NCBI RefSeq assembly: GCF_014836945.1
Contig: NZ_JACSPX010000001.1
Span: 799,727-863,726 of the forward strand
Direction of reading: 5' to 3'
DNA length: 64,000 nucleotides
Source: Microbacterium commune
GTDB taxonomy: Bacteria > Actinomycetota > Actinomycetes > Actinomycetales > Microbacteriaceae
The notes beneath the pieces are model-generated. The model was not told where the DNA came from. It made no database searches and saw nothing but the letters and a program-made list of their open reading frames with translations. Positions 9,393 to 16,889 of this stretch are shown piece by piece (the first letter of the stretch is position 1; each line of letters opens with the position of its first letter). The translations under genes were made by a program, and so were the position numbers.

Positions 9393-9692
9393 TCAGATCT
9401 CGAAGTCGACGGCGACCCGGGATGCGACGACCGATTTGATGTACGCGCCGGCCTCCTTGTGCGCTGGGTGCACCTGGTACGCCTCGAGCGCATCGAGCGA
9501 ATCCACGTCGGCGACCAGCGTGACATCCCAGTTGACGTCGGGGTGAGCGATGTTGGCGCCGGCCGACACCGCGCGCAGCTCGGGCACGACGCCCATCAGC
9601 GCGTTCAGACGACGAGCGACCTCGGCGGCCTGCTCGGCGCGCACGGCGGCATCCTCCGCGGCCAGCTTCCAGCTGACGACATGACGGATCAC
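9393..9692 (-). CDS. Dabb (stress-responsive A/B barrel) domain protein
   Basis: Small soluble protein of 99 residues with the dimeric alpha/beta-barrel (Dabb) pattern. It starts IRHVVSWKL, typical of the family, and ends with YQVHPAHKEAGAYIKSVVASR, where the His-Pro-x-His element is conserved. GTG at 9692 is chosen as start because it overlaps the stop of the glutaredoxin gene (GTGA) and begins exactly at the domain; longer in-frame extension would overlap that gene. Members are stress proteins or small cyclases/decarboxylases, and no specific reaction can be assigned. Confidence 0.85.
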   Translation of the reverse strand: MIRHVVSWKLAAEDAAVRAEQAAEVARRLNALMGVVPELRAVSAGANIAHPDVNWDVTLVADVDSLDALEAYQVHPAHKEAGAYIKSVVASRVAVDFEI

Positions 9693-9952
9693 TTCATGGC
9701 CTCCTCGAGTGCCTGACGGAGCCGATCCGGCGAGACGCGCCAGTGCGTGTGCAGCTCGCCGTCGATCAGCAGGACGGGGATCTTCTCCCACCACCGCTCG
9801 TAGAGCGCGGGGTCGTCCGCGATGGACTTCTCGACGATCTCGAGACGCTCAGCCGCGGCATCCGGCATCTCGGCGACGACGGCGTCGACCACCTCGCTCG
9901 CGACCTCGCACAGGTGGCAGTCGGGCTTGCCGATGATCGTGAGGGTGGTCAC
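9689..9952 (-). CDS. Glutaredoxin-like protein
   Basis: Thioredoxin-fold protein of 87 residues with the redox motif CHLC near residues 13-16 (IGKPDCHLCEV). A cis-Pro site follows in WEKIPVLLIDGELHTHWRVS. It belongs to the DUF836 / YfmO-like group of short glutaredoxins common in actinobacteria, which probably act with mycothiol or thioredoxin. It is the middle gene of three with 4-bp overlaps on both sides (rhodanese before, Dabb after), suggesting a joint thiol or sulfur role. Confidence 0.88.
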   Translation of the reverse strand: MTTLTIIGKPDCHLCEVASEVVDAVVAEMPDAAAERLEIVEKSIADDPALYERWWEKIPVLLIDGELHTHWRVSPDRLRQALEEAMK

Positions 9953-10242
9953 TGCGCGACCGGACGACCCTGCGCCACCCAGGCGGCGGTGCCGCCCTCG
10001 ACGTTGGTCGCGTCGTGTCCGCGCTCGGTCAGCGCCTCGACCACGCGAGCCGAGCGGCCGCCCAGCTCGCAGATCACATCGAACGCCTCGCCGGGCAGCT
10101 CGTCCAGCCGCCCGCCCAGCTCCGACATCGGCAGGTTGAGTGCGCCGGGCACGTGCCCGGCCTCGAACTCATGGCGCTCGCGCACATCGATCAGGGGCAC
10201 GCCCTCTCGCTGAGCGAGCTGGTCGACGGTGATCGTCTTCAC
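9949..10242 (-). CDS. Rhodanese-like domain protein
   Basis: Single-domain rhodanese of 97 residues. The domain opens with PLIDVRERHEFEAGHVPGAL and carries the active-site loop CELGGRS, which fits C-x-x-G-x-R-S, so the persulfide-forming Cys (about residue 63) is present. The GTG at 10242 has a good AAGGAG 5 nt upstream; a longer reading toward 10299 would run through the terminator of the bS22 gene. First gene of the rhodanese-glutaredoxin-Dabb micro-operon. A sulfane-sulfur carrier role is likely. Confidence 0.88.
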   Translation of the reverse strand: MKTITVDQLAQREGVPLIDVRERHEFEAGHVPGALNLPMSELGGRLDELPGEAFDVICELGGRSARVVEALTERGHDATNVEGGTAAWVAQGRPVAQ

Positions 10243-10270
10243 GGTTCTCCTTCTGTCGCCGCAGACACGA

Positions 10271-10309
10271 AGCGCCCCTTCGACAGGCTCAGGAGCCATG
10301 AGGGGCGCT
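10271..10309 (-). terminator. Nested hairpin downstream of the bS22 gene, containing a REP-like core
   Basis: AGCGCCCCT (10271-10279) pairs perfectly with AGGGGCGCT (10301-10309). Inside the loop GGCTC-AG-GAGCC (10286-10297) forms a second stem. The loop contains CTTCGACAGGCTCAGGA, a word I know as a frequent extragenic repeat in high-GC actinobacteria. It sits 15 bp beyond the bS22 stop codon. Confidence 0.6.
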
Positions 10310-10323
10310 CGGTGTCGTGCCGC

Positions 10324-10422
10324 TTACTTCTTGTTGCGGCGCTGGTGGCGAGTCTTGCGAAGCAGCTTGCGGTGCTTCTTCTTCGCCATGCGCTTGCGGC
10401 GCTTCTTGATGACTGAACCCAC
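10324..10422 (-). CDS. 30S ribosomal protein bS22 / AURKAIP1-COX24 domain peptide
   Basis: A 32-residue, extremely basic peptide: it begins MGSVIKKRRKRMAKKKHRK and about half of all residues are Lys or Arg. This matches the AURKAIP1/COX24-domain proteins of actinobacteria, identified in mycobacterial ribosomes as bS22. The start is GTG at 10422 with a GAGG box 7 nt upstream and the stop is TAA at 10324. A promoter lies about 80 bp upstream and a strong hairpin directly downstream, so it is a monocistronic gene. In this lineage it is commonly found beside the HTH gene that follows, as here. Confidence 0.9.
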   Translation of the reverse strand: MGSVIKKRRKRMAKKKHRKLLRKTRHQRRNKK

Positions 10423-10499
10423 GGAAACCTCACTAAGTCAGGGGTTGGATGCCATGGAAACGGCACCCGGGTACGGGCACGGAAAAAATGCCTCGGACG

Positions 10500-10505
10500 A
10501 TTCTA
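10500..10505 (-). promoter_or_regulatory. -10 element for the bS22 gene
   Basis: TAGAAT on the minus strand, about 78 bp upstream of the GTG, within an AT-richer stretch (10487-10512). The -35 region is not canonical. The resulting leader (about 70 nt) contains an A6 run and GC-rich complementarity that could fold. Confidence 0.5.
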
Positions 10506-10536
10506 TCAAATGCTCGCACGCCGCCCGAATCGGCGG

Positions 10537-10728
10537 TCAGCCGACATCGGCGTTCGGGGTGCGCAGGGCGTCGGCGACCGCCGACTCGGGAACGCGGTAG
10601 CTGCGCCCGAAGCGGATCGCCGGCAGCTCACCCGCGTGCACGAGGCGATACACGGTCATCTTGGACACGCGCATGATCTCGGCGACCTCGGCCACCGTCA
10701 GGAATCGAACATCGTGAACGTCGGGCAT
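10537..10728 (-). CDS. Excisionase-family helix-turn-helix DNA-binding protein
   Basis: A 63-residue protein that is almost entirely one winged HTH of the MerR/excisionase type: FLTVAEVAEIMRVSKMTVYR is the HTH (about residues 9-28) and LPAIRFGRSYRVPESAV the wing. ATG at 10728 is chosen because the domain follows directly and an AAAGGGG box lies upstream; the promoter at 10756-10785 would give a leader of only about 20 nt to it. Such proteins resemble BldC-like regulators and are conserved next to the bS22 gene. Its targets are unknown. Confidence 0.85.
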   Translation of the reverse strand: MPDVHDVRFLTVAEVAEIMRVSKMTVYRLVHAGELPAIRFGRSYRVPESAVADALRTPNADVG

Positions 10729-10755
10729 CCCCAGCACCCCTTTCTGCTGAAGCAC

Positions 10756-10785
10756 AGCATATGGGGTTGCTGCGACGGCTGTAAA
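10756..10785 (-). promoter_or_regulatory. Promoter of the HTH gene
   Basis: On the minus strand TTTACA (10785-10780) and TATGCT (10761-10756) are separated by 18 bp, a near-consensus housekeeping promoter. Transcription would start around 10749, about 20 nt before the ATG at 10728. Confidence 0.65.
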
Positions 10786-10810
10786 CACGTGAGACGGATG
10801 TGACTGGCGG

Positions 10811-11227
10811 CTACGTGCCGAGCTTGCGCAGCGCCGACGTGACGACGTGCTTCGCCGAAGCGGCGGCGCGGCCGACGACCTCGGCCGCGTGGGCCGTCGC
10901 GGCCGGCAGCGGGGCGAACGGGATGTCGATCATCGGGGCCTGATCGCCGTACGCGTCGATCAGGAACGGCACGAGCCAGTCGTCGACCTCCTCGAGCGGA
11001 CCCACGGAGAGGCTGTAGAAGCGGCGCTGGCCTTCTTCCCGCACGGTCACGAGGTTCGCCTCGCGCAGCACCTTGAGGTGCTTCGACACGGTCGGCTGGC
11101 TGATGCCCAGCTGACTGACGATCTGCGTCACGCTGGTGCCGCCGTCGCCCTCGGCCGACTCGCTCAGCAGCAGCCGAAGGATGTCTCGCCTCGTGCCGTC
11201 CGCGATCACGTCGAAGATGTCGGTCAT
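10811..11227 (-). CDS. ArsR-family transcriptional regulator
   Basis: Winged-helix repressor of 138 residues. The HTH reads VTQIVSQLGISQPTVSKHLKVLREANLV (about residues 31-58) followed by a wing EGQRRFYSL. No metal-binding CxC pair is seen in helix 3, so a non-metal signal is likely. The ATG at 11227 is preceded by TACCCT with a 6-nt gap, consistent with a leaderless mRNA. It is divergent from trkH with only 76 bp between the starts, so control of potassium uptake is conceivable but unproven. The C-terminal part (PLPAATAHAAEVVGRAAASA) is Ala-rich. Confidence 0.88.
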   Translation of the reverse strand: MTDIFDVIADGTRRDILRLLLSESAEGDGGTSVTQIVSQLGISQPTVSKHLKVLREANLVTVREEGQRRFYSLSVGPLEEVDDWLVPFLIDAYGDQAPMIDIPFAPLPAATAHAAEVVGRAAASAKHVVTSALRKLGT

Positions 11228-11303
11228 CCCCTCAGGGTAGTAGGCCCCGCACGGGAGTACCATGACGGAGGCTCGGCGAACGACGTCGGCGGAGAGGGGA
11301 GCG

Positions 11304-12734
11304 ATGTCGGGCATCGCGTCGGCATCGTCCCCGCAGGAGACACTGCGCGGTTTCGGCAGACGGGCCAGGCACCTGGTGACCTCGTCGCCCTCGCGCTTCG
11401 CGATCATCATCTTCGCCTCGCTCATCCTGCTGTTCACCGGTCTTCTGTCGCTGCCGCTCTCCTCGGCGGAGGGCACCGTCACGCCGCTGAGCGACGCGCT
11501 GTTCACCGCGATGTCGACGATCTGCGTCACGGGGCTCTCGACGGTCGACATGGCCAGCCACTGGTCGCCGTTCGGCAACGTGCTGCTGTTCATCGGCGTG
11601 AACATCGGCGGCATGGGCGTGCTGACCCTCGCGTCGGTGATGGGCATGGTCATCTCGAAGCGCCTCGGGCTGCGCGCCAAGCTGCTCGCGGCCGGAGACA
11701 CCAACCCGATGCGCGCGCACGGCGGTCCGGTGAACGAGAGCCAGACCGTGCGGCTCGGCGAGGTCGGCCAGCTGCTCACCACGGTCGCACTGTCGACGCT
11801 GGTGATCGAGCTCAGCGTCGCGCTGATGCTGTACCCCGCGCTGGTGTGGGCGGGCATCGACCCGTTCGCCGCCCTGTGGGAGGCGCCGTACTACGCCGCC
11901 ATGTCGTTCACCAACACGGGGTTCACCCCCAACGCCGGCGGCGTGACCGTGTTCGCCGACGACTACCTCGTGCTGACCATCCTGATGATCAGCATGTTCC
12001 TGGGCAGCATCGGGTTCCCCGTGATCTACACCCTCGCCAAGCACGTGTGGCACGTGAAGCGCTGGTCGCTGCACTCGAAGCTCACCCTCATCACCACCGG
12101 GCTGCTCTTCGTGCTGGGCGCCGCGGTCTTCCTGCTTCTCGAGTTCGACAACCCGGCCACGTTCGGATCCATGGACGCCGGCGAGACGACCATGAACGCG
12201 TTCTTCCTGTCGGCGATGACACGCTCGGGCGGGTTCAACGTCATCGAGATGTCCGATCTGAACGGGTCGTCGATGCTCGTCGCGTGCATGCTCATGTTCG
12301 TCGGCGGCGGCTCGGCATCCACCGCTGGCGGCATCAAGGTGACCACGCTCGCCGTTCTCGCCATCGCGGTGTGGTCCGAGGCGAAGGGACGCCAGTCGGT
12401 CGAGGTGTACGGCCGACGCATCCCGTCGGACGTGCAGCGCGTCGCCCTGTCGGTCGTCGCCTGGGGCGCGACCGTCGTCGCCCTCTCGACGGTGATCATC
12501 GCCCAGCTCACCAAGGCAGACATCATCGACGTGCTCTTCGACGTCATCTCCGCATTCGGCACCGTCGGCCTCAGCTCGGGCCTGACCGCCGAGCTCCCGG
12601 ATTCCGCGAGCTACGTTCTCGCCGCGACGATCTTCATGGGACGCGTTGGTACAGTGACACTCGCCGCGGCGGTCGCCGCGACCTCCCGATCGCAGCTCTA
12701 TTCGCTGCCCGTCGAAAGGCCGATCGTTGGTTGA
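11304..12734 (+). CDS. trkH: Trk potassium uptake transporter, membrane subunit
   Basis: Potassium translocating subunit of the Trk/Ktr family. Four pore-loop repeats are visible: FTAMSTICVTGLSTVDM, YAAMSFTNTGFTPN, FFLSAMTRSGGFNVIEM and FDVISAFGTVGLSSGL, each with the filter glycine. The chosen ATG at 11304 has GGAGAGGGGA 3-12 nt upstream; an in-frame ATG at 11262 would add 14 residues without a ribosome binding site. With the 11304 start the protein is 476 residues with about ten helices. The following gene encodes its RCK regulatory partner and overlaps by 8 bp. Confidence 0.9.
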   Translation: MSGIASASSPQETLRGFGRRARHLVTSSPSRFAIIIFASLILLFTGLLSLPLSSAEGTVTPLSDALFTAMSTICVTGLSTVDMASHWSPFGNVLLFIGVNIGGMGVLTLASVMGMVISKRLGLRAKLLAAGDTNPMRAHGGPVNESQTVRLGEVGQLLTTVALSTLVIELSVALMLYPALVWAGIDPFAALWEAPYYAAMSFTNTGFTPNAGGVTVFADDYLVLTILMISMFLGSIGFPVIYTLAKHVWHVKRWSLHSKLTLITTGLLFVLGAAVFLLLEFDNPATFGSMDAGETTMNAFFLSAMTRSGGFNVIEMSDLNGSSMLVACMLMFVGGGSASTAGGIKVTTLAVLAIAVWSEAKGRQSVEVYGRRIPSDVQRVALSVVAWGATVVALSTVIIAQLTKADIIDVLFDVISAFGTVGLSSGLTAELPDSASYVLAATIFMGRVGTVTLAAAVAATSRSQLYSLPVERPIVG

Positions 12735-13398
12735 GATGGTGCGGGGCGACGCCCCGGTGCTCGTGATCGGACTCGGCCGCTTCGGCGCCGCCTGCGCCGG
12801 GGAGCTCGACCGGCTCGACCGCGAGGTGCTCGCGATCGACGGCGACCTCGGTCTCGTGCAGAAGTGGTCGGAGCGGGTCACCCACACCGTGCAGGCGGAC
12901 GCTCGCAACATCGACGCCCTGCGGCAGATCGGCGCGCAGGACTTCCAGGTCGCGGTCGTCGCCGTCGGGTCGCTCATCGAGGCGTCCGTGCTGATCACGG
13001 CGAACCTCGTCGACCTGAAGGTGCCGCAGATCTGGGCGAAGGCGGTCTCGCAATCGCACGGCAAGATCCTCGCGCGCGTCGGCGCGAACCACGTCATCTA
13101 CCCCGAGCGCGAGGCCGGCGAGCGCGTCGCGCACCTGGTCAGCGGACGGATGCTCGACTTCATCCGCTTCGATGACGACTTCGTGCTCGCGAAGATGTAC
13201 CCGCCGAAGTTCATCCGCGGGGTGCGACTGAACGAATCGGGCGTGCGCTCCAAGTACAACGTGACCGTCGTGGGCGTGAAGAGCCCCGGAAAGCCGTTCC
13301 GCTACGCCGAGGCGAACACGGTGGTCACCAACCACGACCTCATCATCGTCTCGGGCACCAACGTCGACATCGAGCGCTTCGCGGGCCTCGACCGGTAG
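12727..13398 (+). CDS. trkA: Trk/Ktr potassium uptake regulatory subunit (RCK/TrkA)
   Basis: Cytoplasmic gating ring subunit, 223 residues. An N-terminal Rossmann RCK_N domain begins VLVIGLGRFGAACAGEL, with acidic LAIDGD closing the nucleotide site. A C-terminal RCK_C/TrkA_C domain covers about residues 140-220. TTG at 12727 has GAAAGG 7 nt upstream and overlaps the trkH end; an ATG at 12736 is the alternative. The single-ring length (about 220 residues) is that of KtrA-type rather than the double-length E. coli TrkA. It forms an operon with trkH. Confidence 0.9.
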   Translation: MVEMVRGDAPVLVIGLGRFGAACAGELDRLDREVLAIDGDLGLVQKWSERVTHTVQADARNIDALRQIGAQDFQVAVVAVGSLIEASVLITANLVDLKVPQIWAKAVSQSHGKILARVGANHVIYPEREAGERVAHLVSGRMLDFIRFDDDFVLAKMYPPKFIRGVRLNESGVRSKYNVTVVGVKSPGKPFRYAEANTVVTNHDLIIVSGTNVDIERFAGLDR

Positions 13399-13410
13399 CC
13401 GCACGCCTAC

Positions 13411-13427
13411 GCCGGGTGAGTCCCGGC
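13411..13427. terminator. Hairpin between convergent trkA and proC
   Basis: GCCGGG-TGAGT-CCCGGC, a 6-bp perfect stem with a 5-nt loop. It lies in the 53-bp gap between two converging genes, so it could end both transcripts. Confidence 0.45.
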
Positions 13428-13451
13428 CGGACCGCAGAGCGTCACCAGGCC

Positions 13452-14291
13452 TCAGGCGCCGGCGGCCAGCTCCTTCGCGCGCGCGAGCGCGGCGGCCGTC
13501 GCCTCTGCGAAGACGTCGTCGAGCCGGGCATCCTGCAGCACGGCCACCGCCCGCTCGGTGGTGCCCTTCGGGCTGGTGACCCGACGGCGCAGCTCGGCGG
13601 GGTCTTCGCCGGACGCCGCGAGCAGGGCCGCGGCGCCGATGAACGTCTGCTCGGACATGAGGCGGGCATCGGCATCCGAGAACCCCATCCCGCGCGCCGC
13701 GTCCGTGAGCTTCTCGATCAGCAGGAACACGTAGGCGGGTCCGGATCCCGAGACGGTCGACAGCGCGTCGATCTGCGACTCGGGCACCTTGATCACCGCG
13801 CCGACCTTCTCGAACAGCGCGCGCACGAGCGCCATGTCGTCGTCGGTCGCCGCGGGGCCGCCGGCGATGCCGGTCACGGCTTGGCCGACCGTCGCGGGGG
13901 TGTTGGGCATCGAGCGCACCGTGTGCACCCTCTCGCCGAGCACCTCGGTGAAGGTCGCGAGAGTGACTCCGGCGGCGAGGCTCACGACGATCGCGTCGTC
14001 GCGCAGCGCCGGCGCGATCTCGCGCAGCAGGTCGGGCACCATGGCCGGCTTGACGCCCACGAGGATGATGCGCGCAGCGGCGACCGCCTCGGTGTTGCCG
14101 GCGGGGTTCTCGTCGAGCGCGATGCTGGTCACCCCGGCGAGGGATGCCAGGGCATCCGCCTTCTCTCGCGTGCGGTTGGTCGCGACGATCCCCCCGTCGA
14201 CTGGGGCGCCGGACGCGACGACGCCCTGCAGGATCGCACCTCCCATCGAACCTGCTCCGAGGAAGGCGAGTGCGGGGAGGGAATCGGCCAT
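13452..14291 (-). CDS. proC: Pyrroline-5-carboxylate reductase
   Basis: Last step of proline synthesis: reduces 1-pyrroline-5-carboxylate to L-proline with NAD(P)H in the cytoplasm. In the 279 residues the Rossmann motif is FLGAGSMGGAI (about 9-19). The catalytic C-terminal signature includes MPNTPATVGQ, SGSGPAYVFLLIEKL and the end ELRRRVTSPKGTTERAV. ATG at 14291 is preceded by TAGGAT with a 7-nt gap, consistent with a leaderless transcript. It stands alone, divergent from the CDF gene. Confidence 0.95.
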   Translation of the reverse strand: MADSLPALAFLGAGSMGGAILQGVVASGAPVDGGIVATNRTREKADALASLAGVTSIALDENPAGNTEAVAAARIILVGVKPAMVPDLLREIAPALRDDAIVVSLAAGVTLATFTEVLGERVHTVRSMPNTPATVGQAVTGIAGGPAATDDDMALVRALFEKVGAVIKVPESQIDALSTVSGSGPAYVFLLIEKLTDAARGMGFSDADARLMSEQTFIGAAALLAASGEDPAELRRRVTSPKGTTERAVAVLQDARLDDVFAEATAAALARAKELAAGA

Positions 14292-14370
14292 GCCGCCCAT
14301 CCTACGAGCGCATCCGGCGAGGCGCCGAGCCACCCGTGAGACGCGGGCGTCGCCGTCGTAGACTCGGGCC

Positions 14371-15342
14371 ATGAGCGCATCCGGCGGCACCAAGGCGATC
14401 ATCGCGGCTTTCCTTGCGAACCTGGGCATCGCCCTCGCGAAGTTCCTCGCGTGGGCGCTGTCCGGGTCGGCGTCGATGCTCGCCGAGGCGATCCACTCGG
14501 TGGCCGACTCGGGCAACCAGCTGCTCCTCATGCTCGGCAACCGCAGGGCCGCCCAGGAGGCGGACCGCTCGCACCCGTTCGGGTACGGCCGCGAACGGTA
14601 CGTGTCGGCTTTCGTCGTGTCGATCGTCCTGTTCTCGCTCGGTGGCCTGTTCGCGGTGTACGAGGGCGTGAACAAGATCGTCGACCCGCACGAGATCGAC
14701 CAGACGTGGTGGTGGCTGCCGCTGGCGGTGCTGCTGGTCGCGATCGTGCTCGAGTCGATGTCGCTCCGCACCGCCGTGCGCGAGAGCAACGCCGTGCGCG
14801 AGCCCGGCCAGTCGTGGGTCTCGTTCATCCGCCGGTCGAAGGCTCCCGAGCTGCCCGTGGTGCTGCTCGAGGACACCGGTGCGCTCGTCGGCCTGACCTT
14901 CGCCCTGTTCGGGGTGGGCCTCACGCTGATCACCGGCGCTCCGCTGTTCGATGCGCTGGGCACGCTGATGATCGGTCTGCTGCTGATCGCGATCGCGATC
15001 GTCCTGGCGATCGAGACGAAGAGCCTGCTCATCGGCGAGGGCGCGAGCCGCGCGGATCACGACCGCATCGTCGACGCCATCGTCGGTGGTCCCGACGTCG
15101 AGAAGCTGATCCACATCAAGACCCTCTACCTCGGTCCCGACGAGCTGATGGTCGCGGCGAAGATCGCCCTCACGTCCGACAAGACGGTGCGCGAGGCGGC
15201 CGCCGACATCGACGAGATCGAGAGCCGGATCCGGGATGCCGTTCCCGCCGCCCGCGTGATCTACCTCGAGCCCGACGTGTACCGGCCGGCGCTCGATCCC
15301 GAGCCCTCGACCGACGCGTTCGTCTTCCCGTCGTCGGACTGA
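14371..15342 (+). CDS. Cation diffusion facilitator transporter
   Basis: Divalent-metal/proton antiporter of the CDF family, 323 residues with six predicted helices. Helix 2 carries HSVADSGNQ, the metal-site HxxxD, and helix 5 carries EDTGALVG where many CDFs have HxxxD, so the second half-site is Glu/Asp rather than His/Asp. This variant occurs in a distinct CDF subgroup and hints at altered metal preference. A cytoplasmic C-terminal domain begins about residue 215. A TAGACT box ends 6 nt before the ATG (leaderless). Confidence 0.9.
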   Translation: MSASGGTKAIIAAFLANLGIALAKFLAWALSGSASMLAEAIHSVADSGNQLLLMLGNRRAAQEADRSHPFGYGRERYVSAFVVSIVLFSLGGLFAVYEGVNKIVDPHEIDQTWWWLPLAVLLVAIVLESMSLRTAVRESNAVREPGQSWVSFIRRSKAPELPVVLLEDTGALVGLTFALFGVGLTLITGAPLFDALGTLMIGLLLIAIAIVLAIETKSLLIGEGASRADHDRIVDAIVGGPDVEKLIHIKTLYLGPDELMVAAKIALTSDKTVREAAADIDEIESRIRDAVPAARVIYLEPDVYRPALDPEPSTDAFVFPSSD

Positions 15343-15442
15343 TCCTGTCGGCCGCTTCGGCCAGTCGGCCCATATGGCCGCCTCACCCCGCTCGATGCGA
15401 CCAGATGGGACCTGCCGACGCCCGGAGGCTAGGCTCGCATCC

Positions 15443-15898
15443 ATGACCGCCGCGGACCTCGATGCGATGCGTCGTGCCCTCGTGCTCGCCGCCGAGGCGG
15501 GTGCAGCCGGCGACGTGCCGGTGGGGGCAGTGGTACTGGATGCCCGCGGCGCCGTCATCGGCGAAGGGCGCAACCTCCGCGAGCAGACGCACGATCCGAC
15601 CGCACACGCCGAGATCATCGCGCTGCGCGCTGCCGCCGAGAAGCACGGCGTGTGGAACCTCGAGCAGCACACCCTCGTGGTGACCCTCGAGCCGTGCATC
15701 ATGTGTGCGGGCGCGATCCTGCAGGCCCGCATCGGCCGCGTCGTGTTCGGCGCCTGGGACGACAAGGCGGGCGCGGCGGGTTCGATGTACGACGTGCTGC
15801 GCGACCGGCGCCTGCCCTATCGCGCTGAGGTCGTCGGGGGCATCCGGGCCGACGAGGCGACGGCGCAGCTGCGGGCGTTCTTCGAGACACGGCGCTGA
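15443..15898 (+). CDS. tadA: tRNA-specific adenosine-34 deaminase
   Basis: Converts A34 to inosine in the tRNA-Arg(ACG) anticodon. The 151 residues contain the zinc site HAE (THDPTAHAEIIAL, with catalytic Glu) and PCxxC (EPCIMCAGA). The final region holds RAFFETRR. ATG at 15443 is preferred over an in-frame ATG at 15374 because it gives the normal length and has TAGGCT exactly 7 nt upstream, consistent with a leaderless mRNA. Confidence 0.93.
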   Translation: MTAADLDAMRRALVLAAEAGAAGDVPVGAVVLDARGAVIGEGRNLREQTHDPTAHAEIIALRAAAEKHGVWNLEQHTLVVTLEPCIMCAGAILQARIGRVVFGAWDDKAGAAGSMYDVLRDRRLPYRAEVVGGIRADEATAQLRAFFETRR

Positions 15899-15917
15899 GC
15901 GGCACCCGCCGCATCCA

Positions 15918-15933
15918 TCCGCCGCCCGGCGGA
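15918..15933 (+). terminator. Hairpin after tadA
   Basis: TCCGCC-GCCC-GGCGGA, a 6-bp perfect stem with a 4-nt loop, 20 bp after the tadA stop. There is no T-tract. Confidence 0.4.
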
Positions 15934-15993
15934 GCCGGGAATCTCCCCCGTGAGAGGGATGATGAACCGCCCGCGCGCCCGTAGCGTGAAGAC

Positions 15994-16143
15994 ATGGACA
16001 ACAGCCCCGCACTCGTGATCATGCTGATGACGCTTCCGGCTCTGATCGGATCGGTGGTCGTGGCGGCGAACGCCAAGCGCATCAACGCCGCCGAGAAGAA
16101 GCGCCGCGCCGCCCGTGCTGGTGCGCATACGGTCGGCAAGTAA
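15994..16143 (+). CDS. Small membrane peptide, unknown function
   Basis: A 49-codon ORF. The N-terminal half (residues 5-26, PALVIMLMTLPALIGSVVVA) is a hydrophobic helix and the rest is basic (RINAAEKKRRAARAG), giving a likely single-pass membrane peptide with a cytoplasmic basic tail. TAGCGT lies exactly 6 nt upstream of the ATG, as for neighbouring leaderless genes, and there is no ribosome binding site. Its TAA stop forms part of the -10 box of upp. I do not recognise the family. Coding status rests on promoter spacing, composition and in-frame G/C third positions. Confidence 0.6.
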   Translation: MDNSPALVIMLMTLPALIGSVVVAANAKRINAAEKKRRAARAGAHTVGK

Positions 16144-16152
16144 TCTGTACCC

Positions 16153-16785
16153 ATGCGCGTTCATGTGGCCGATCACCCGCTCATCACTCACAAGCTCACC
16201 GTGCTGCGGGATGAGAGGACCTCATCGCCGGTCTTTCGTCAGCTGACCGAAGAGCTGGTGACACTGCTCGCCTACGAGGCGACCCGCGACGTCAAGGTCG
16301 AGCCGATCGAGGTGAAGACCCCGGTCACGACGACGACCGGGGTGAAGATCGCCGAGCCGCGCCCGATCGTGGTGCCGATCCTGCGCGCGGGTCTCGGGAT
16401 GCTCGAGGGCCTGGTCAAGCTGATCCCCACCGCCGAGGTCGGGTTCCTCGGCATGGTGCGCGACGAGGAGACCTTCGAGCCGACGACCTACGCCGAGCGA
16501 CTGCCCGACGACCTCAGCGACCGGCAGTGCTTCGCCATCGATCCGATGCTCGCCACCGGCGGCTCGCTGGCCGCGGCGATCCAGTTCCTCTTCGATCGCG
16601 GTGCGAAGAACGTCACCGCGATCTGCCTGCTCGGCACCCCCGAGGGTGTCGCGGCGATCGAGAAGATGGTCGGCGACGCCGATGTGACCCTCGTGCTGGG
16701 CGCGCTGGACGAGCGCCTGAATGAGAAGGGCTACATCGTGCCCGGGCTCGGCGACGCCGGCGACCGCCTCTACGGCACGGTCTGA
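16153..16785 (+). CDS. upp: Uracil phosphoribosyltransferase
   Basis: Pyrimidine salvage: uracil + PRPP to UMP. The 210 residues match the family length. The PRPP-binding loop is [17 protein letters not shown] (about residues 127-143). The N-terminal [20 protein letters not shown] and C-terminal [17 protein letters not shown] are diagnostic. The -10 box TAATCT (16141-16146) ends 6 nt before the ATG and overlaps the stop codon of the small upstream ORF, so the mRNA is probably leaderless. Confidence 0.96.
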   Translation: MRVHVADHPLITHKLTVLRDERTSSPVFRQLTEELVTLLAYEATRDVKVEPIEVKTPVTTTTGVKIAEPRPIVVPILRAGLGMLEGLVKLIPTAEVGFLGMVRDEETFEPTTYAERLPDDLSDRQCFAIDPMLATGGSLAAAIQFLFDRGAKNVTAICLLGTPEGVAAIEKMVGDADVTLVLGALDERLNEKGYIVPGLGDAGDRLYGTV

Positions 16786-16833
16786 CACGCGTCGGCGGTC
16801 ACCGCGCCGGTCGACGCCACTGAGAGACCACAT

Positions 16834-16864
16834 CCCGCATCCGAAACCGGTCGGGTGCGGGTTT
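16834..16864 (+). terminator. Terminator of upp
   Basis: CCCGCATCCGA (16834-16844) pairs with TCGGGTGCGGG (16851-16861), with one T-G wobble and a 6-nt loop, followed by TTT. It is about 50 bp after the upp stop and 26 bp before the end of the converging GNAT gene. Confidence 0.6.
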
Positions 16865-16889
16865 CCCACGCGAGAAGTGGCTTCTCGCC

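Noticed and set aside
15374..15442. Upstream start for tadA
   Set aside because: The extra 23 residues are not part of the deaminase fold, while the ATG at 15443 has a -10 box at leaderless distance.
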